Below, piece by piece: positions 1 through 7,210 of a DNA stretch of 64,000 nt. The position numbers and the translations under genes are program-made. This stretch comes from Gammaproteobacteria bacterium (GTDB lineage Bacteria; Pseudomonadota; Gammaproteobacteria; Pseudomonadales; Oleiphilaceae), in contig PDSQ01000025.1 of the NCBI GenBank assembly GCA_002747055.1, positions 1 through 64,000 of the forward strand, written 5' to 3'. How positions within the stretch are numbered: position 1 is the first letter of the stretch; the number at the start of each line of letters is the position of its first letter. The notes below the pieces were generated by a model. The model was given only the letters and a program-made list of their open reading frames with translations. It was not told the DNA's origin and did no database searches.

Positions 1-63
1 TGGAAAGCAGCCTTGAATCGATTTATTATTGAGTTCGAAGACCGCTTAACTGATTATGTTTAA
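1..63 (+). CDS. IS256-family transposase, C-terminal 20 residues (partial)
   Basis: The frame starting at base 1 reads WKAALNRFIIEFEDRLTDYV and then stops (TAA at 61-63). IS256/Mutator transposases end in a helix of this kind (W-x-x-ALN-x-F-x-x-x-FEDR). The DDE catalytic core lies outside the window, so nothing can be said about whether the enzyme is intact. The gene runs toward the terminal repeat at 73-96, as expected for this family. Confidence 0.7.
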   Translation, partial: WKAALNRFIIEFEDRLTDYV

Positions 64-96
64 AACTGGCAGTTACACAGAATTATTTACAGGGTC
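1..96 (+). mobile_element. Right end of an IS256-family insertion sequence (partial)
   Basis: This is the 3' end of an insertion sequence that begins left of the window. It holds the last codons of a transposase and then a terminal inverted repeat ending in TTACACAGAATTATTTACAG followed by GGTC at position 96. Ends of the type GACC(C)TGTAAATAATTCTGTG are typical of IS256-family elements. The boundary is placed at 96 because a parE reading frame on the other strand is intact up to base 97 and then breaks. The next 8 bases (97-104) would be one copy of the target duplication; the other copy lies outside the window. Confidence 0.75.
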
Positions 97-188
97 TAAA
101 CATCAGCTTGTTCTATACCAAAGTTCAGTAGGGTGTATTCAAAAATCTGCTCAAAGTCCTCTGCGGCAAGGTTGGATAGTTTATACAT
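96..188 (-). pseudogene. parE: ParE-family toxin, truncated after about 30 codons by the IS256 element
   Basis: An ATG at 188-186 overlaps the parD stop by 8 bases. The frame reads MYKLSNLAAEDFEQIFEYTL and ten more residues, then stops at a TAG (98-96) that spans the insertion-sequence junction. This N-terminus matches RelE/ParE-superfamily toxins (Y-x-L-(T/S)-x-x-A-x-x-D-(L/F)-x-x-I), whose full length is about 95 residues. The catalytic C-terminal half is therefore absent, and the toxin should be inactive. Start, overlap and order are those of a normal parDE operon. The call rests on a short stretch, but the operon context makes it strong. Confidence 0.75.
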
Positions 189-423
189 TGTGTTTCTGCT
201 TTACTTTGGCCGCGATGTCATAAAGTGATAATGAGCACTCACCACTTTGTTCACCAGCTTCAATAGCCATTTTTAGAGCAGTAGTTTGTTTTTCCTGTCT
301 TTCGAGTAGCCGCAATGCAGAACGAACTACTTCACTTGTTGAGCCATAGCGACCAGTCGCTATGAGTTGACCGACAAATTCATCTAACTGAGAGCCAATC
401 GTAACACTAGTTGTGCGTGACAT
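181..423 (-). CDS. parD: ParD-family antitoxin (ribbon-helix-helix)
   Basis: This 80-residue protein is the antitoxin of a type II parDE module. Residues 1-45 form a ribbon-helix-helix DNA-binding domain (RTTSVTIGSQLDEFVGQLIA, then GRYGSTSEVVRSALRLLE), which dimerises and represses the operon. The C-terminal tail would wrap ParE. The toxin gene follows with an 8-base overlap but is cut by an IS256 element, so this antitoxin now has no full-length local partner. It may persist as a repressor or protect against related ParE toxins elsewhere. A perfect palindrome lies 14 bases upstream of the start codon and is the likely autoregulatory operator. Confidence 0.9.
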   Translation of the reverse strand: MSRTTSVTIGSQLDEFVGQLIATGRYGSTSEVVRSALRLLERQEKQTTALKMAIEAGEQSGECSLSLYDIAAKVKQKHNV

Positions 424-436
424 ATTTTCACCTATG

Positions 437-455
437 TGTGTTAATATTTAACACA
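437..455. promoter_or_regulatory. Palindromic operator upstream of parD
   Basis: TGTGTTAATATTTAACACA has two perfect 8-base arms around a TAT centre and ends 14 bases before the parD start codon. ParD dimers bind palindromes of this kind to repress their own operon, so this is the probable operator. The function is inferred from position and symmetry. Confidence 0.55.
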
Positions 456-558
456 GCAAGAATAGATGAACTAAAAATTAAAATCAAATCACGAGTTTCC
501 TATGACAATAAAGCATACCCTATGATCACAGATAAAAAATGGTAGTTTTTATATATTT

Positions 559-606
559 GTCATAACTTATATGGCACACCATATTAGATCATAACTTAAA
601 TGTCAC
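559..606. repeat. Two direct repeats upstream of the resolvase, possible res subsites
   Basis: TCATAACTTATATGGCAC (560-577) and TCATAACTTAAATGTCAC (589-606) are 16/18 identical and 29 bases apart. The first sits inside an imperfect dyad TGTCATA-ACTTA-TATGGCA. The second copy ends 12 bases before the resolvase ATG. Small serine resolvases bind imperfect dyads just upstream of their own gene, both for recombination and for autoregulation. These copies are candidates for such sites. Confidence 0.45.
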
Positions 607-618
607 TTAGGGCAGATT

Positions 619-1248
619 ATGCACATCTTTGGCTACCTTAGAGCATCAACAAGCGACCAAAATGCAAAACGAGCGCAGAGTACCTTACAGAAGTTTGTAC
701 AGGATAAAGGATTTCGTATAGCTGGATGGTATATTGAAAATGAATCAGGAGCTTCGCTGCAAAGACCTGAACTTCTTCGTTTACTTGATGATGCTGCGAA
801 AGGCGATGCAATCATCATTGAACAGATAGACAGGCTTTCTCGTCTGGATGAGAAAAGCTGGTTCACATTAAAAAAAATGCTGTACGAGAAAGAACTGAAA
901 GTGATTAGCCTGGATTTACCAACCAGTCATATTGCATTCTCTCCCCAAATCACCGATGAATTTACCGGATCGATGATCAAAGCGATAAATAGCATGATGA
1001 TGGATATGCTAGCTGCTATCGCGAGAAAAGATTATCAAGATCGCCGCCGCCGTCAGGCTGAAGGAATAAAGAAAGCCAAAGAGGAAGGGAAGTACAGAGG
1101 GCGGCAAGCCGATTCAGATCTACACGAAAAAATCTATCAGCTACGAGTGATCAATAAGCTGAGTATTAGTGATACAGCCAAACTCACCAATGTTTCGGAT
1201 CGTACAGTAATACGGGTTGCTAAGAAGTTGGCAAGTGAACGTTCGTAG
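619..1248 (+). CDS. Serine recombinase, resolvase/invertase family
   Basis: This 209-residue protein has the layout of a small serine recombinase. The nucleophile motif YLRASTSDQN puts the catalytic serine at residue 10, with Arg8. The second motif EQIDRLSR (about 68-75) supplies the Asp-Arg-x-x-Arg active-site residues, and RPELLRLLDDA is the usual connecting helix. A long helix (about 125-160, rich in RKDYQDRRRRQ) leads to a C-terminal helix-turn-helix (about 178-205). Such enzymes resolve plasmid or transposon cointegrates or invert DNA. No tnpA gene is adjacent, so it is an orphan in a mobile-element scrapyard. Repeated 18-base motifs upstream may be its sites. Confidence 0.9.
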   Translation: MHIFGYLRASTSDQNAKRAQSTLQKFVQDKGFRIAGWYIENESGASLQRPELLRLLDDAAKGDAIIIEQIDRLSRLDEKSWFTLKKMLYEKELKVISLDLPTSHIAFSPQITDEFTGSMIKAINSMMMDMLAAIARKDYQDRRRRQAEGIKKAKEEGKYRGRQADSDLHEKIYQLRVINKLSISDTAKLTNVSDRTVIRVAKKLASERS

Positions 1249-1272
1249 CGTACGTTTTCGTTTCATTGGGCT

Positions 1273-1545
1273 TCAGGCCCCATATACCACTTCGTGGTCA
1301 GGATTTTTCACCAAGTGCAATGCATCTTCAAGTTGTTCATTTATGGCGACCCATACGCCGACTTTTACCGTTCCAGCGACAATTCTATGGTTTGATGAAT
1401 ATGCACCTGACAAATGAACTGCGATTCCTTTATTAAGCAGTGTTATTGCAAAAATTTTTGCCTCTTCCTTGTTATCAAACTCCTGAAGTAATTTAATACA
1501 AGGACAACATTCAAGACTACCATTATCGGAATTATATTCACTCAT
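1273..1545 (-). CDS. DUF2007-type putative signal-transducing protein
   Basis: A 90-residue protein, convergent with the resolvase. Residues 18-80 fit the DUF2007 pattern: a strand, then a helix with NKEEAKIFAITLLNKGI, a strand (AVHLSG), a loop, and VKVGVWVAINEQLEDALHLV. Family members are small ferredoxin-like domains whose biochemical role is not established. Residues 14-16 (CPC) give a cysteine pair near the N-terminus. It lies among mobile-element fragments and may have travelled with them. The family assignment comes from pattern memory only. Confidence 0.6.
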   Translation of the reverse strand: MSEYNSDNGSLECCPCIKLLQEFDNKEEAKIFAITLLNKGIAVHLSGAYSSNHRIVAGTVKVGVWVAINEQLEDALHLVKNPDHEVVYGA

Positions 1546-1731
1546 GTTTCGGCGTTCAGAAAAGATACAAAAAACTCTTTATATAATTGAAATGAAAGAA
1601 AAAATCAGCCTTAATTTGATATAATTTTATTGCGATTTAAAAAAACACCCAAAAGGCTGCTAAAGTGGATAATGACATAGAAATACCCGTAATCCCAGGG
1701 AGCGTAGGCGAATTAATTACACATGGAAATA

Positions 1732-2004
1732 GTGTCAGCAGCGGATCTCCCGGGGTAAGGCACCAGACTTTCATCACGTAGACGCTGGATTGATAAAACG
1801 TAACCCAATGTGCGGCTGGAGGACTGAATGGTCACGTGCCCACCGGTCCCCGTTACGTCACACCTCCTATCCAGTTTCTGTTCGTCGCCCCGTGACTTTG
1901 CGTGGGGCTTCCTCCAGACCTTACCCCTTCGCTACCCTTCGGCACTGCGGATACCTGGTGGAGGACTCTCACCTTCCTAGTCTAGTGCCATGCCCGGCAC
2001 ACAC
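1732..2004 (-). ncRNA. Group II intron 5' fragment (domain I), ORF lost
   Basis: Read on the minus strand, this begins GTGTGTGCCGGGCATGGC, matching the GUGYG 5' end of group II introns. It continues with stretches typical of bacterial domain I (GGTGAGAGTCCTCCACC, TATCCGCAGTGCCGAAGGG, AAAGTCACGGGGCGACGAAC, ACGTAACGGGG) and ends near GGGAGATCCGCTGCTGACAC. In complete introns the reverse transcriptase/maturase gene follows soon after. Here the sequence turns AT-rich and no RT frame exists, so this is a truncated relic. A 74-codon frame on the plus strand (1790-2014) is an artefact of this structured RNA. Confidence 0.55.
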
Positions 2005-2012
2005 GCCTAAAT

Positions 2013-2037
2013 AACCTGCCCCGCCATAAGTCAGGTT
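2013..2037. repeat. Hairpin between the two group II intron pieces
   Basis: AACCTG (2013-2018) and CAGGTT (2032-2037) form an inverted repeat with a GC-rich loop. On the minus strand it is followed by ATTTAGGC and then the intron 5' end. Some bacterial group II introns (class C) insert just after terminator-like or attC-like hairpins, so this may be the original 5' exon. It could instead be part of domain VI. Confidence 0.35.
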
Positions 2038-2039
2038 GA

Positions 2040-2104
2040 TTGGTTTGTCAGCGATCGACCGCACAAACAGAACACCGGGCATACGGATCACACACCACGG
2101 CGTT
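2040..2104 (-). ncRNA. Group II intron 3' fragment (domain V and probable domain VI)
   Basis: On the minus strand, 2104-2071 can fold as a domain V hairpin of about 34 nt: lower stem AACGCCG/CGGTGTT (starting with a CGC triad) and an upper stem GTGTGTG/CGTATGC around a short loop. It is followed by a second hairpin (2068-2043, arms GTTTGT/ACAAAC) in the place of domain VI. The domain I piece at 2004-1732 starts only about 36 bases further on, in the same orientation. This piece would therefore be the tail of another intron copy, or of a rearranged one. No maturase remnant was recognised upstream (2105-2280). Confidence 0.45.
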
Positions 2105-2291
2105 TCAAGTTAAACAATTTCATCGTGCTGCCAACTCCGGCAAGCCCAGGCCTCTACAGTGCCGGTTTGGCAGCGCCCGGTAAAGTGCGGAGCTCGCACT
2201 GCTGTCCGCTAGATAGCCTCAATCGATAGCTTTTCGCCTAACCGTTGCCCCCGATGGAAACGATCCACAGCGAGGCGGGAACCGCAATTAA

Positions 2292-2381
2292 AATGCCGAG
2301 ATGTTCTGGGGTGATGAGGCAGGCGTGCGAAATGATAGCCAGTATGAACTTGGTTATGCACCAAATGGGCGACAGCCCAGA
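2292..2381 (+). pseudogene. IS630-family transposase fragment
   Basis: One frame here reads AEMFWGDEAGVRNDSQYEL followed by GYAPNGRQPR. This matches the segment around the second catalytic Asp of IS630/Tc1-type transposases, for example (A/E)-E-I-(F/Y)-F-x-DE-(A/S)-G-V-R-x-D and the later WAPKGQTP. A stop codon (2289-2291) lies just before it and no other part of the gene is recognisable, so it is a relic of about 30 codons. The open frame continues to a stop at 2448-2450 without further similarity that I can see. Confidence 0.5.
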
Positions 2382-2505
2382 ATCATTGATTTAATGATAG
2401 TGGAAGGAATAGCGTTAAACTCTCGACAGGGCCACCCTGGTCGGATATAAATACCGTTATCGGATTGTTACCGATATATTGACACTAGCAAGGACTGTTT
2501 TATCC

Positions 2506-2973
2506 ATGGCAACCATTTTAGTCATTAACGGCCCCAACTTAAATCTCCTGGGCACCCGCGAGCCGGACAAGTACGGCCATGAAACCCTGGACGACATTTG
2601 CAATCAACTGACTCGGAAAGCCTCCGGCAGCGGGCACCACCTGCTGTTTGTGCAAAGTAACGCTGAACATGAATTGATTGAACGAATCCATGATGCACGA
2701 CTGGAAGGGGTTGATTTCATTATAATCAACCCGGCCGCATTCACCCACACCAGTATCGCCCTGAGGGATGCCTTGCTTGCTGTCGCCATTCCGTTTATCG
2801 AGGTGCATCTATCCAATGTGCATGCAAGAGAGCGTTTTCGGCACCACTCGTATTTTTCCGATATAGCCCGTGGCGTGATTGTCGGGCTGGGTTCTCAAGG
2901 TTACCTGTTGGCCTTGGATGCAGCGTTCCAACAGCTTGACGGTCAGACCAGGCAACCGACAAATCAACCCTAA
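2506..2973 (+). CDS. aroQ: 3-dehydroquinate dehydratase, type II
   Basis: Catalyses the third step of the shikimate pathway, 3-dehydroquinate to 3-dehydroshikimate. The 155-residue length fits type II enzymes (about 145-155). Signature parts are [20 protein letters not shown] with the flexible-loop Tyr, [16 protein letters not shown], and [20 protein letters not shown] with the catalytic His. An upstream in-frame TTG (2479) exists, but the ATG at 2506 has an AAGGA box 11 bases before it and gives the usual N-terminus. In most gammaproteobacteria accB and accC follow directly. Here prmA follows after 39 bases instead. Confidence 0.95.
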   Translation: MATILVINGPNLNLLGTREPDKYGHETLDDICNQLTRKASGSGHHLLFVQSNAEHELIERIHDARLEGVDFIIINPAAFTHTSIALRDALLAVAIPFIEVHLSNVHARERFRHHSYFSDIARGVIVGLGSQGYLLALDAAFQQLDGQTRQPTNQP

Positions 2974-3012
2974 ACCGCTAATACCTGACCCCCCATATCG
3001 ACAGGATCACTT

Positions 3013-3930
3013 ATGCCCTGGATACAGCTATCCGCCATCGTCGACAAGGCGCGCACAGAAGCCATCGAAGCGCTTTTTTTAACCGAATCTGCGGTCTCCG
3101 TAACACTTATGGATGCCGCAGATACGCCGGTACTGGAGCCTGAACCGGGTACCACACCGATCTGGAACGAAACCAAAGTCATGGCTTTGTATCCAGCCGA
3201 GACAAATACCCAGGCGCTGCTGGATTCCTTGCAAGCCGCGATCGATGCCTTACCGAACCTGGTAGACCTAAGCATCAAAGCAGACCTACTGGAAGATAAA
3301 GACTGGCAACGGGAGTGGATGGCCTATTTTCATCCGATTCAATGTGGTGAGCGGCTGTGGATATGCCCAAGCTGGCGGGAACCGCCAGACCGCAATGGCA
3401 TTAATTTGCTACTTGACCCGGGCCTGGCATTTGGCACAGGCACTCACCCGACCACATTTTTGTGTCTCCAGTGGCTGGACGAAATCGATACCCGGGGCAA
3501 AACTGTCATCGACTACGGCTGCGGATCGGGCATCCTGGCCATTGCCGCACTGCTACTCGGCGCCGACTCGGCTATCGGTGTCGATATCGATCCGCAAGCA
3601 TTGATAGCGAGCCAAGACAACTCGAAACGCAATGGCATTCCGGAGCACAAGCTTGCTGTTTTCACTCCCAAACAATTGCAAAACACCAAAGAATACACCT
3701 TGGCACAAGCCGACATCCTGCTTGCCAACATACTCGCGCAACCACTGATTGACCTGGCCGCCGATATCGCTCGTCTCGTCAAACCGGGAGGCAGAATTGC
3801 GTTATCGGGCATCATAGCAACCCAGGCGGAATCTGTTGCCACCGCATACAAACCCTGGTTCGACCTCGATCCGGTTATAGTCAAGGATGAATGGGTCCTG
3901 ATAATCGGGGAGAAACATGACAGCCAATAG
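3013..3930 (+). CDS. prmA: Ribosomal protein L11 methyltransferase
   Basis: PrmA trimethylates several amino groups of ribosomal protein L11 using S-adenosylmethionine. The N-terminal substrate-recognition domain (about 1-60) starts MPWIQLSAIVDKARTEAIEA. The Rossmann methyltransferase domain has DPGLAFGTGTHPTT, VIDYGCGSGILAIAALLLGA (SAM loop) and DILLANILAQPL (the N-x-(L/P)-x catalytic motif). The 305-residue length is normal. An AGGA box precedes the ATG. It follows aroQ closely and is probably co-transcribed with it. Confidence 0.95.
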   Translation: MPWIQLSAIVDKARTEAIEALFLTESAVSVTLMDAADTPVLEPEPGTTPIWNETKVMALYPAETNTQALLDSLQAAIDALPNLVDLSIKADLLEDKDWQREWMAYFHPIQCGERLWICPSWREPPDRNGINLLLDPGLAFGTGTHPTTFLCLQWLDEIDTRGKTVIDYGCGSGILAIAALLLGADSAIGVDIDPQALIASQDNSKRNGIPEHKLAVFTPKQLQNTKEYTLAQADILLANILAQPLIDLAADIARLVKPGGRIALSGIIATQAESVATAYKPWFDLDPVIVKDEWVLIIGEKHDSQ

Positions 3931-4064
3931 CACTATCCTAATTCGATAATAGCGGTTACACTTATACTCGCCCTGCATGGTGGCACCGAGAAAACTCTGA
4001 AACCGGTGAAATTGAGAGGCTTCAAACACTTAGCCAATCAAACACTTAACCTGGCAAGAACCCG

Positions 4065-5465
4065 ATGAGCGAGATGTACCTGACAAAATGCCCCCATTGC
4101 GGGTCAACATTCAAGATCGACAACCAACTGCTGGCAGCGGCAGGGGGGCATGTTCGCTGTGGCTCCTGTATGGCTGTATTTAACGCCAAGGAGCAGCTGT
4201 TCCCGCAGGAAGACCTTAGCTACGGGCCGCCACGAACGACAAGGCAAGAATCATCGTTTATAGATCGTTTCGGTAAACAGACGGACAAAACCGGCCAACC
4301 CGAACAAATGCCCAATCAGTCACCGGCCTGGGAAACAAACTTAATCGACGAAAAAATAATTTCCGATACCGACGACATTGTTTTTGAAGACGATCCGGAA
4401 CAGGACAGACAAGACAAGAACTACTCTGGTCATGCAAAAAAAGACCCTTTAGGGGATGACCTCAGCGCTGACTTTCTCGAACTGGATAGCCGCCGAGATC
4501 AGGACACTGGCAAAAACCCGAATAAAACGATCGCGGTTACTGAAAAGACGCAGCCTGACGACGAATCCTGGGCAAGAAAAATACTCGAAGAGGAATTAGG
4601 CTCGTCCGAAATAGTCGCCGAGCCGGTTACTTACGATCAAACATCGAGCGAAGACGAACCAGGCGGCAATCACGTCCCATCGACAGATATAGCATTACCC
4701 GATGCCGCCAATGCCGCGTCAGAGACCCTGATCCACAGGCAGACCGCATTGGCCTATGCTCAGTCGGACTATACCGCGTCCGACTATACGCCACTTCGCA
4801 ACAAGAGTACGAGGCATACATCAGAAACCATCACCGCGCCAGTGCACTCGATCAGCGAAAACAACTTTATCGCCGCAGACCCGTCTGCTTCCTACTCGCA
4901 ATATCAAACGCTACAGTTTGACCCGATCGAAGCGCGATCAGGCAGACGTTATACCGTAGTCAAAAAACTGCTCGTCGGCCTGCTTTTTTTGTTGCTTATC
5001 GCCGCGATTATCGGCCAGTTTGCCTGGCTGCATAGGGCTAAGCTGTCATTATATCCCGAGCTGAGGCCGGCCTACACGAAAGCATGCGAATTACTTGATT
5101 GCACCCTGCCTGACATGGTGGACCTAACGAAAATAAAAAGCCAAAACCTGGTCGTTCGAAGCCATCCTGTCACAAAAAATGCGTTGTTGATCGACGCCGT
5201 GATTGTCAATAAAGCCAGCTTTGCCCAACCCTTTCCCGATCTCGAGCTGTACTTTTCTGATCTCAACAATAACGTAGTCACCAAAAGAACCTTCACGCCC
5301 GGCGAATACCTGGTCGGTGAAGCCGCAGAATATACGATGATGCCAACGATGAGACCCGTACATCTGGCAATCGAAGTAAAAGACCCGGGTTCTCAAGCGG
5401 TCAATTATTCACTCGATTTCCAGAAAGCGAACTCAGTCAGACAAGCAATCAAGCCGGACAAGTGA
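4065..5465 (+). CDS. MJ0042-type zinc-ribbon and DUF3426 membrane protein
   Basis: A 466-residue protein commonly found between prmA and dusB. Residues 9-42 form a zinc ribbon with two CxxC knuckles (CPHCGSTFKI and VRCGSCMAVF). A long acidic, probably disordered linker (about 45-295) follows, then one transmembrane helix (about 300-323, VGLLFLLLIAAIIGQFAW) and a C-terminal DUF3426 domain with a conserved-looking CELLDC segment. The predicted topology is N-in, with DUF3426 outside. The function of the family is unknown. An internal ATG at 4074 could also be the start, because the zinc ribbon begins right after it. Confidence 0.85.
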   Translation: MSEMYLTKCPHCGSTFKIDNQLLAAAGGHVRCGSCMAVFNAKEQLFPQEDLSYGPPRTTRQESSFIDRFGKQTDKTGQPEQMPNQSPAWETNLIDEKIISDTDDIVFEDDPEQDRQDKNYSGHAKKDPLGDDLSADFLELDSRRDQDTGKNPNKTIAVTEKTQPDDESWARKILEEELGSSEIVAEPVTYDQTSSEDEPGGNHVPSTDIALPDAANAASETLIHRQTALAYAQSDYTASDYTPLRNKSTRHTSETITAPVHSISENNFIAADPSASYSQYQTLQFDPIEARSGRRYTVVKKLLVGLLFLLLIAAIIGQFAWLHRAKLSLYPELRPAYTKACELLDCTLPDMVDLTKIKSQNLVVRSHPVTKNALLIDAVIVNKASFAQPFPDLELYFSDLNNNVVTKRTFTPGEYLVGEAAEYTMMPTMRPVHLAIEVKDPGSQAVNYSLDFQKANSVRQAIKPDK

Positions 5466-5656
5466 CCAAATCAGACAGCCAGATCGTCTCTACTCACCCG
5501 TTTCGGGCATAAGCATGGCAAACCGCAAATTGCCCATTTGTCAACCATCTGCGCAAAATATAATCGAAAAATACTCCTTTTTAACCCTTTAACATGGCCC
5601 ATTCTGCGAGTATTATAGGCACCCCTTGAAATTGGATCTTAGACTGAATTTCTGCG

Positions 5657-6655
5657 ATGCCGACAATCGGTTCTTATCATTTAAAAAACAAACTGATACT
5701 GGCGCCCATGGCTGGCATAACCGATCTGCCATTCCGGCTTCTGTGCCGAAACCAGGGTGCCGCGATGGCCGTTTCCGAGATGGTGACGTCCGACCCAAAA
5801 CTTTGGCAAACCCGAAAATCAAAATTCAGGCTGGATCACACCGGTGAGTCGTCACCAATTAGCGTCCAGATCGCAGGCAGCGACCCTTCTATGCTGGCGG
5901 AAGCGGCCAGACTAAATGTTGCAAATGGCGCCCAAATCATTGACATCAACATGGGCTGTCCGGCTAAAAAAGTGTGTAACAGGGCTGCCGGCTCAGCGTT
6001 AATGCGTGATGAACGACGAGTAAAAGAGATTCTGCACGCCGTTGTCAACGCGGTCGATGTTCCGGTCACCCTGAAAATACGAACCGGATGGGATCAGAAA
6101 AACCGCAACGCGCCAACCATTGCCAGGATCGCGGAAGAAGCCGGAATTCAAGCAATTGCCATTCATGGCAGAACACGTGCCTGCGGCTATAGTGGCGAAG
6201 CGGAGTACGACACCATTGCCGAAGCAAAATCGAAGCTACAGATCCCTGTTTTTGCCAATGGTGATATCGACTCTGCCGAAAAAGCCAGGAAAGTCCTGAA
6301 CCACACCAGTGCAGATGGCTTGTTGATTGGCCGAGCCGCCCAGGGTAAACCCTGGATATTCCGCGAAATCGACCACTACCTGGATTCAGGACGACACTGT
6401 ACGACAATTACAAATAGCGAGATAAAAAGCATTCTCCTGGCTCATATCCAGGCTCTCCATCTATTTTACGGAGAATCGATGGGCATTAGAGTCGCTCGCA
6501 AACATCTTGGATGGTATTTGAAAGCCGCCGCTATCAAAGGGCCATTCCGTAAACACTTCAATCGACTGGAAGACGCTCAACTGCAGATACAGTCGATAGA
6601 ACAGCTGTTCAACCAGCCATCGCGACACACTAAAACCGAAAAAGATACCAGGTAG
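5657..6655 (+). CDS. dusB: tRNA-dihydrouridine synthase B
   Basis: A flavoenzyme that reduces specific uridines in tRNA D-loops using NADPH. The FMN-binding TIM barrel is recognisable from LILAPMAGITDLPFR, INMGCPAKKVCNRAAGSALM (catalytic Cys), VTLKIRTGWD, AIAIHGRTRACGYSG and PVFANGDI. The length of 332 residues is typical. The gene sits immediately before fis, the conserved dusB-fis operon of gammaproteobacteria, in which dusB carries the promoter for fis. No strong Shine-Dalgarno sequence precedes the ATG. Confidence 0.95.
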   Translation: MPTIGSYHLKNKLILAPMAGITDLPFRLLCRNQGAAMAVSEMVTSDPKLWQTRKSKFRLDHTGESSPISVQIAGSDPSMLAEAARLNVANGAQIIDINMGCPAKKVCNRAAGSALMRDERRVKEILHAVVNAVDVPVTLKIRTGWDQKNRNAPTIARIAEEAGIQAIAIHGRTRACGYSGEAEYDTIAEAKSKLQIPVFANGDIDSAEKARKVLNHTSADGLLIGRAAQGKPWIFREIDHYLDSGRHCTTITNSEIKSILLAHIQALHLFYGESMGIRVARKHLGWYLKAAAIKGPFRKHFNRLEDAQLQIQSIEQLFNQPSRHTKTEKDTR

Positions 6656-6739
6656 GGAGCGATTTTGCTCAAGAGCCCAAATCAGACCCCGCCAGAAATT
6701 TCAACCTTACACCTAACAGAAACGAAGAGGAAAAGCCGC

Positions 6740-7042
6740 ATGACCGCTGATTTGCTTGCAGAAAACACTGCTCTCTCAAGCCAGGAAACCAACCCTCAGT
6801 CCGATGCTGCGCCCGATGTAACACTTCGTGATAGCGTAGAGAAAACCATGAACAATTATTTCAGCCAGTTGGATGGGGCACCGGTAACGGATGTCTATCA
6901 ATTGGTACTATCTGAAGTCGAAGCACCATTATTGGAACAAGTGATGAAACACACCAATAACAATCAAACCAAAGCTTCCATCCTGCTTGGCCTGAATCGT
7001 GGTACCCTGCGGAAAAAATTAAAACAATACGGCTTGCTGTAG
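6740..7042 (+). CDS. fis: DNA-binding protein Fis
   Basis: Nucleoid protein and transcription factor that bends DNA and stimulates rRNA promoters and site-specific inversion. This start gives 100 residues, close to the usual 98, and has AAGAGGAAAAG just upstream. An in-frame TTG at 6665 would add 25 residues not normal for Fis. The C-terminal helix-turn-helix is strongly conserved ([20 protein letters not shown] followed by [14 protein letters not shown]), and the N-terminal part holds [14 protein letters not shown]. It lies 84 bases after dusB and is probably co-transcribed. Confidence 0.93.
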   Translation: MTADLLAENTALSSQETNPQSDAAPDVTLRDSVEKTMNNYFSQLDGAPVTDVYQLVLSEVEAPLLEQVMKHTNNNQTKASILLGLNRGTLRKKLKQYGLL

Positions 7043-7210
7043 TCGGGCCGGCAACTCCCGCTGATAGCCAGAACAGGCAAAGCCTAGCCAATACTTCAGA
7101 CTCACTTGCCAATCTCGCTAATCATTCTTAGAATTTCCATGTGTTACCCTTTCCCCTGTCGATTCCATCCAGGGGAGCCAACTCCTGGCTTTACCCATTT
7201 ACCATAGATA

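Larger units (their letters stand above)
1546..2505. other. Long gene-free stretch with mobile-element relics
   Basis: About 960 bases separate the DUF2007 gene from aroQ. The AT-rich part (1546-1700) should hold the DUF2007 promoter. The remainder holds the two group II intron pieces and the IS630 scrap described separately. Positions 2105-2290 and 2390-2480 show nothing I can identify. No full coding region is present. Confidence 0.7.

Noticed and set aside
1790..2014. A 74-codon open frame on the plus strand
   Set aside because: It lies antisense to the group II intron domain I sequence; such frames recur in databases because the RNA structure is conserved, not because a protein is made.
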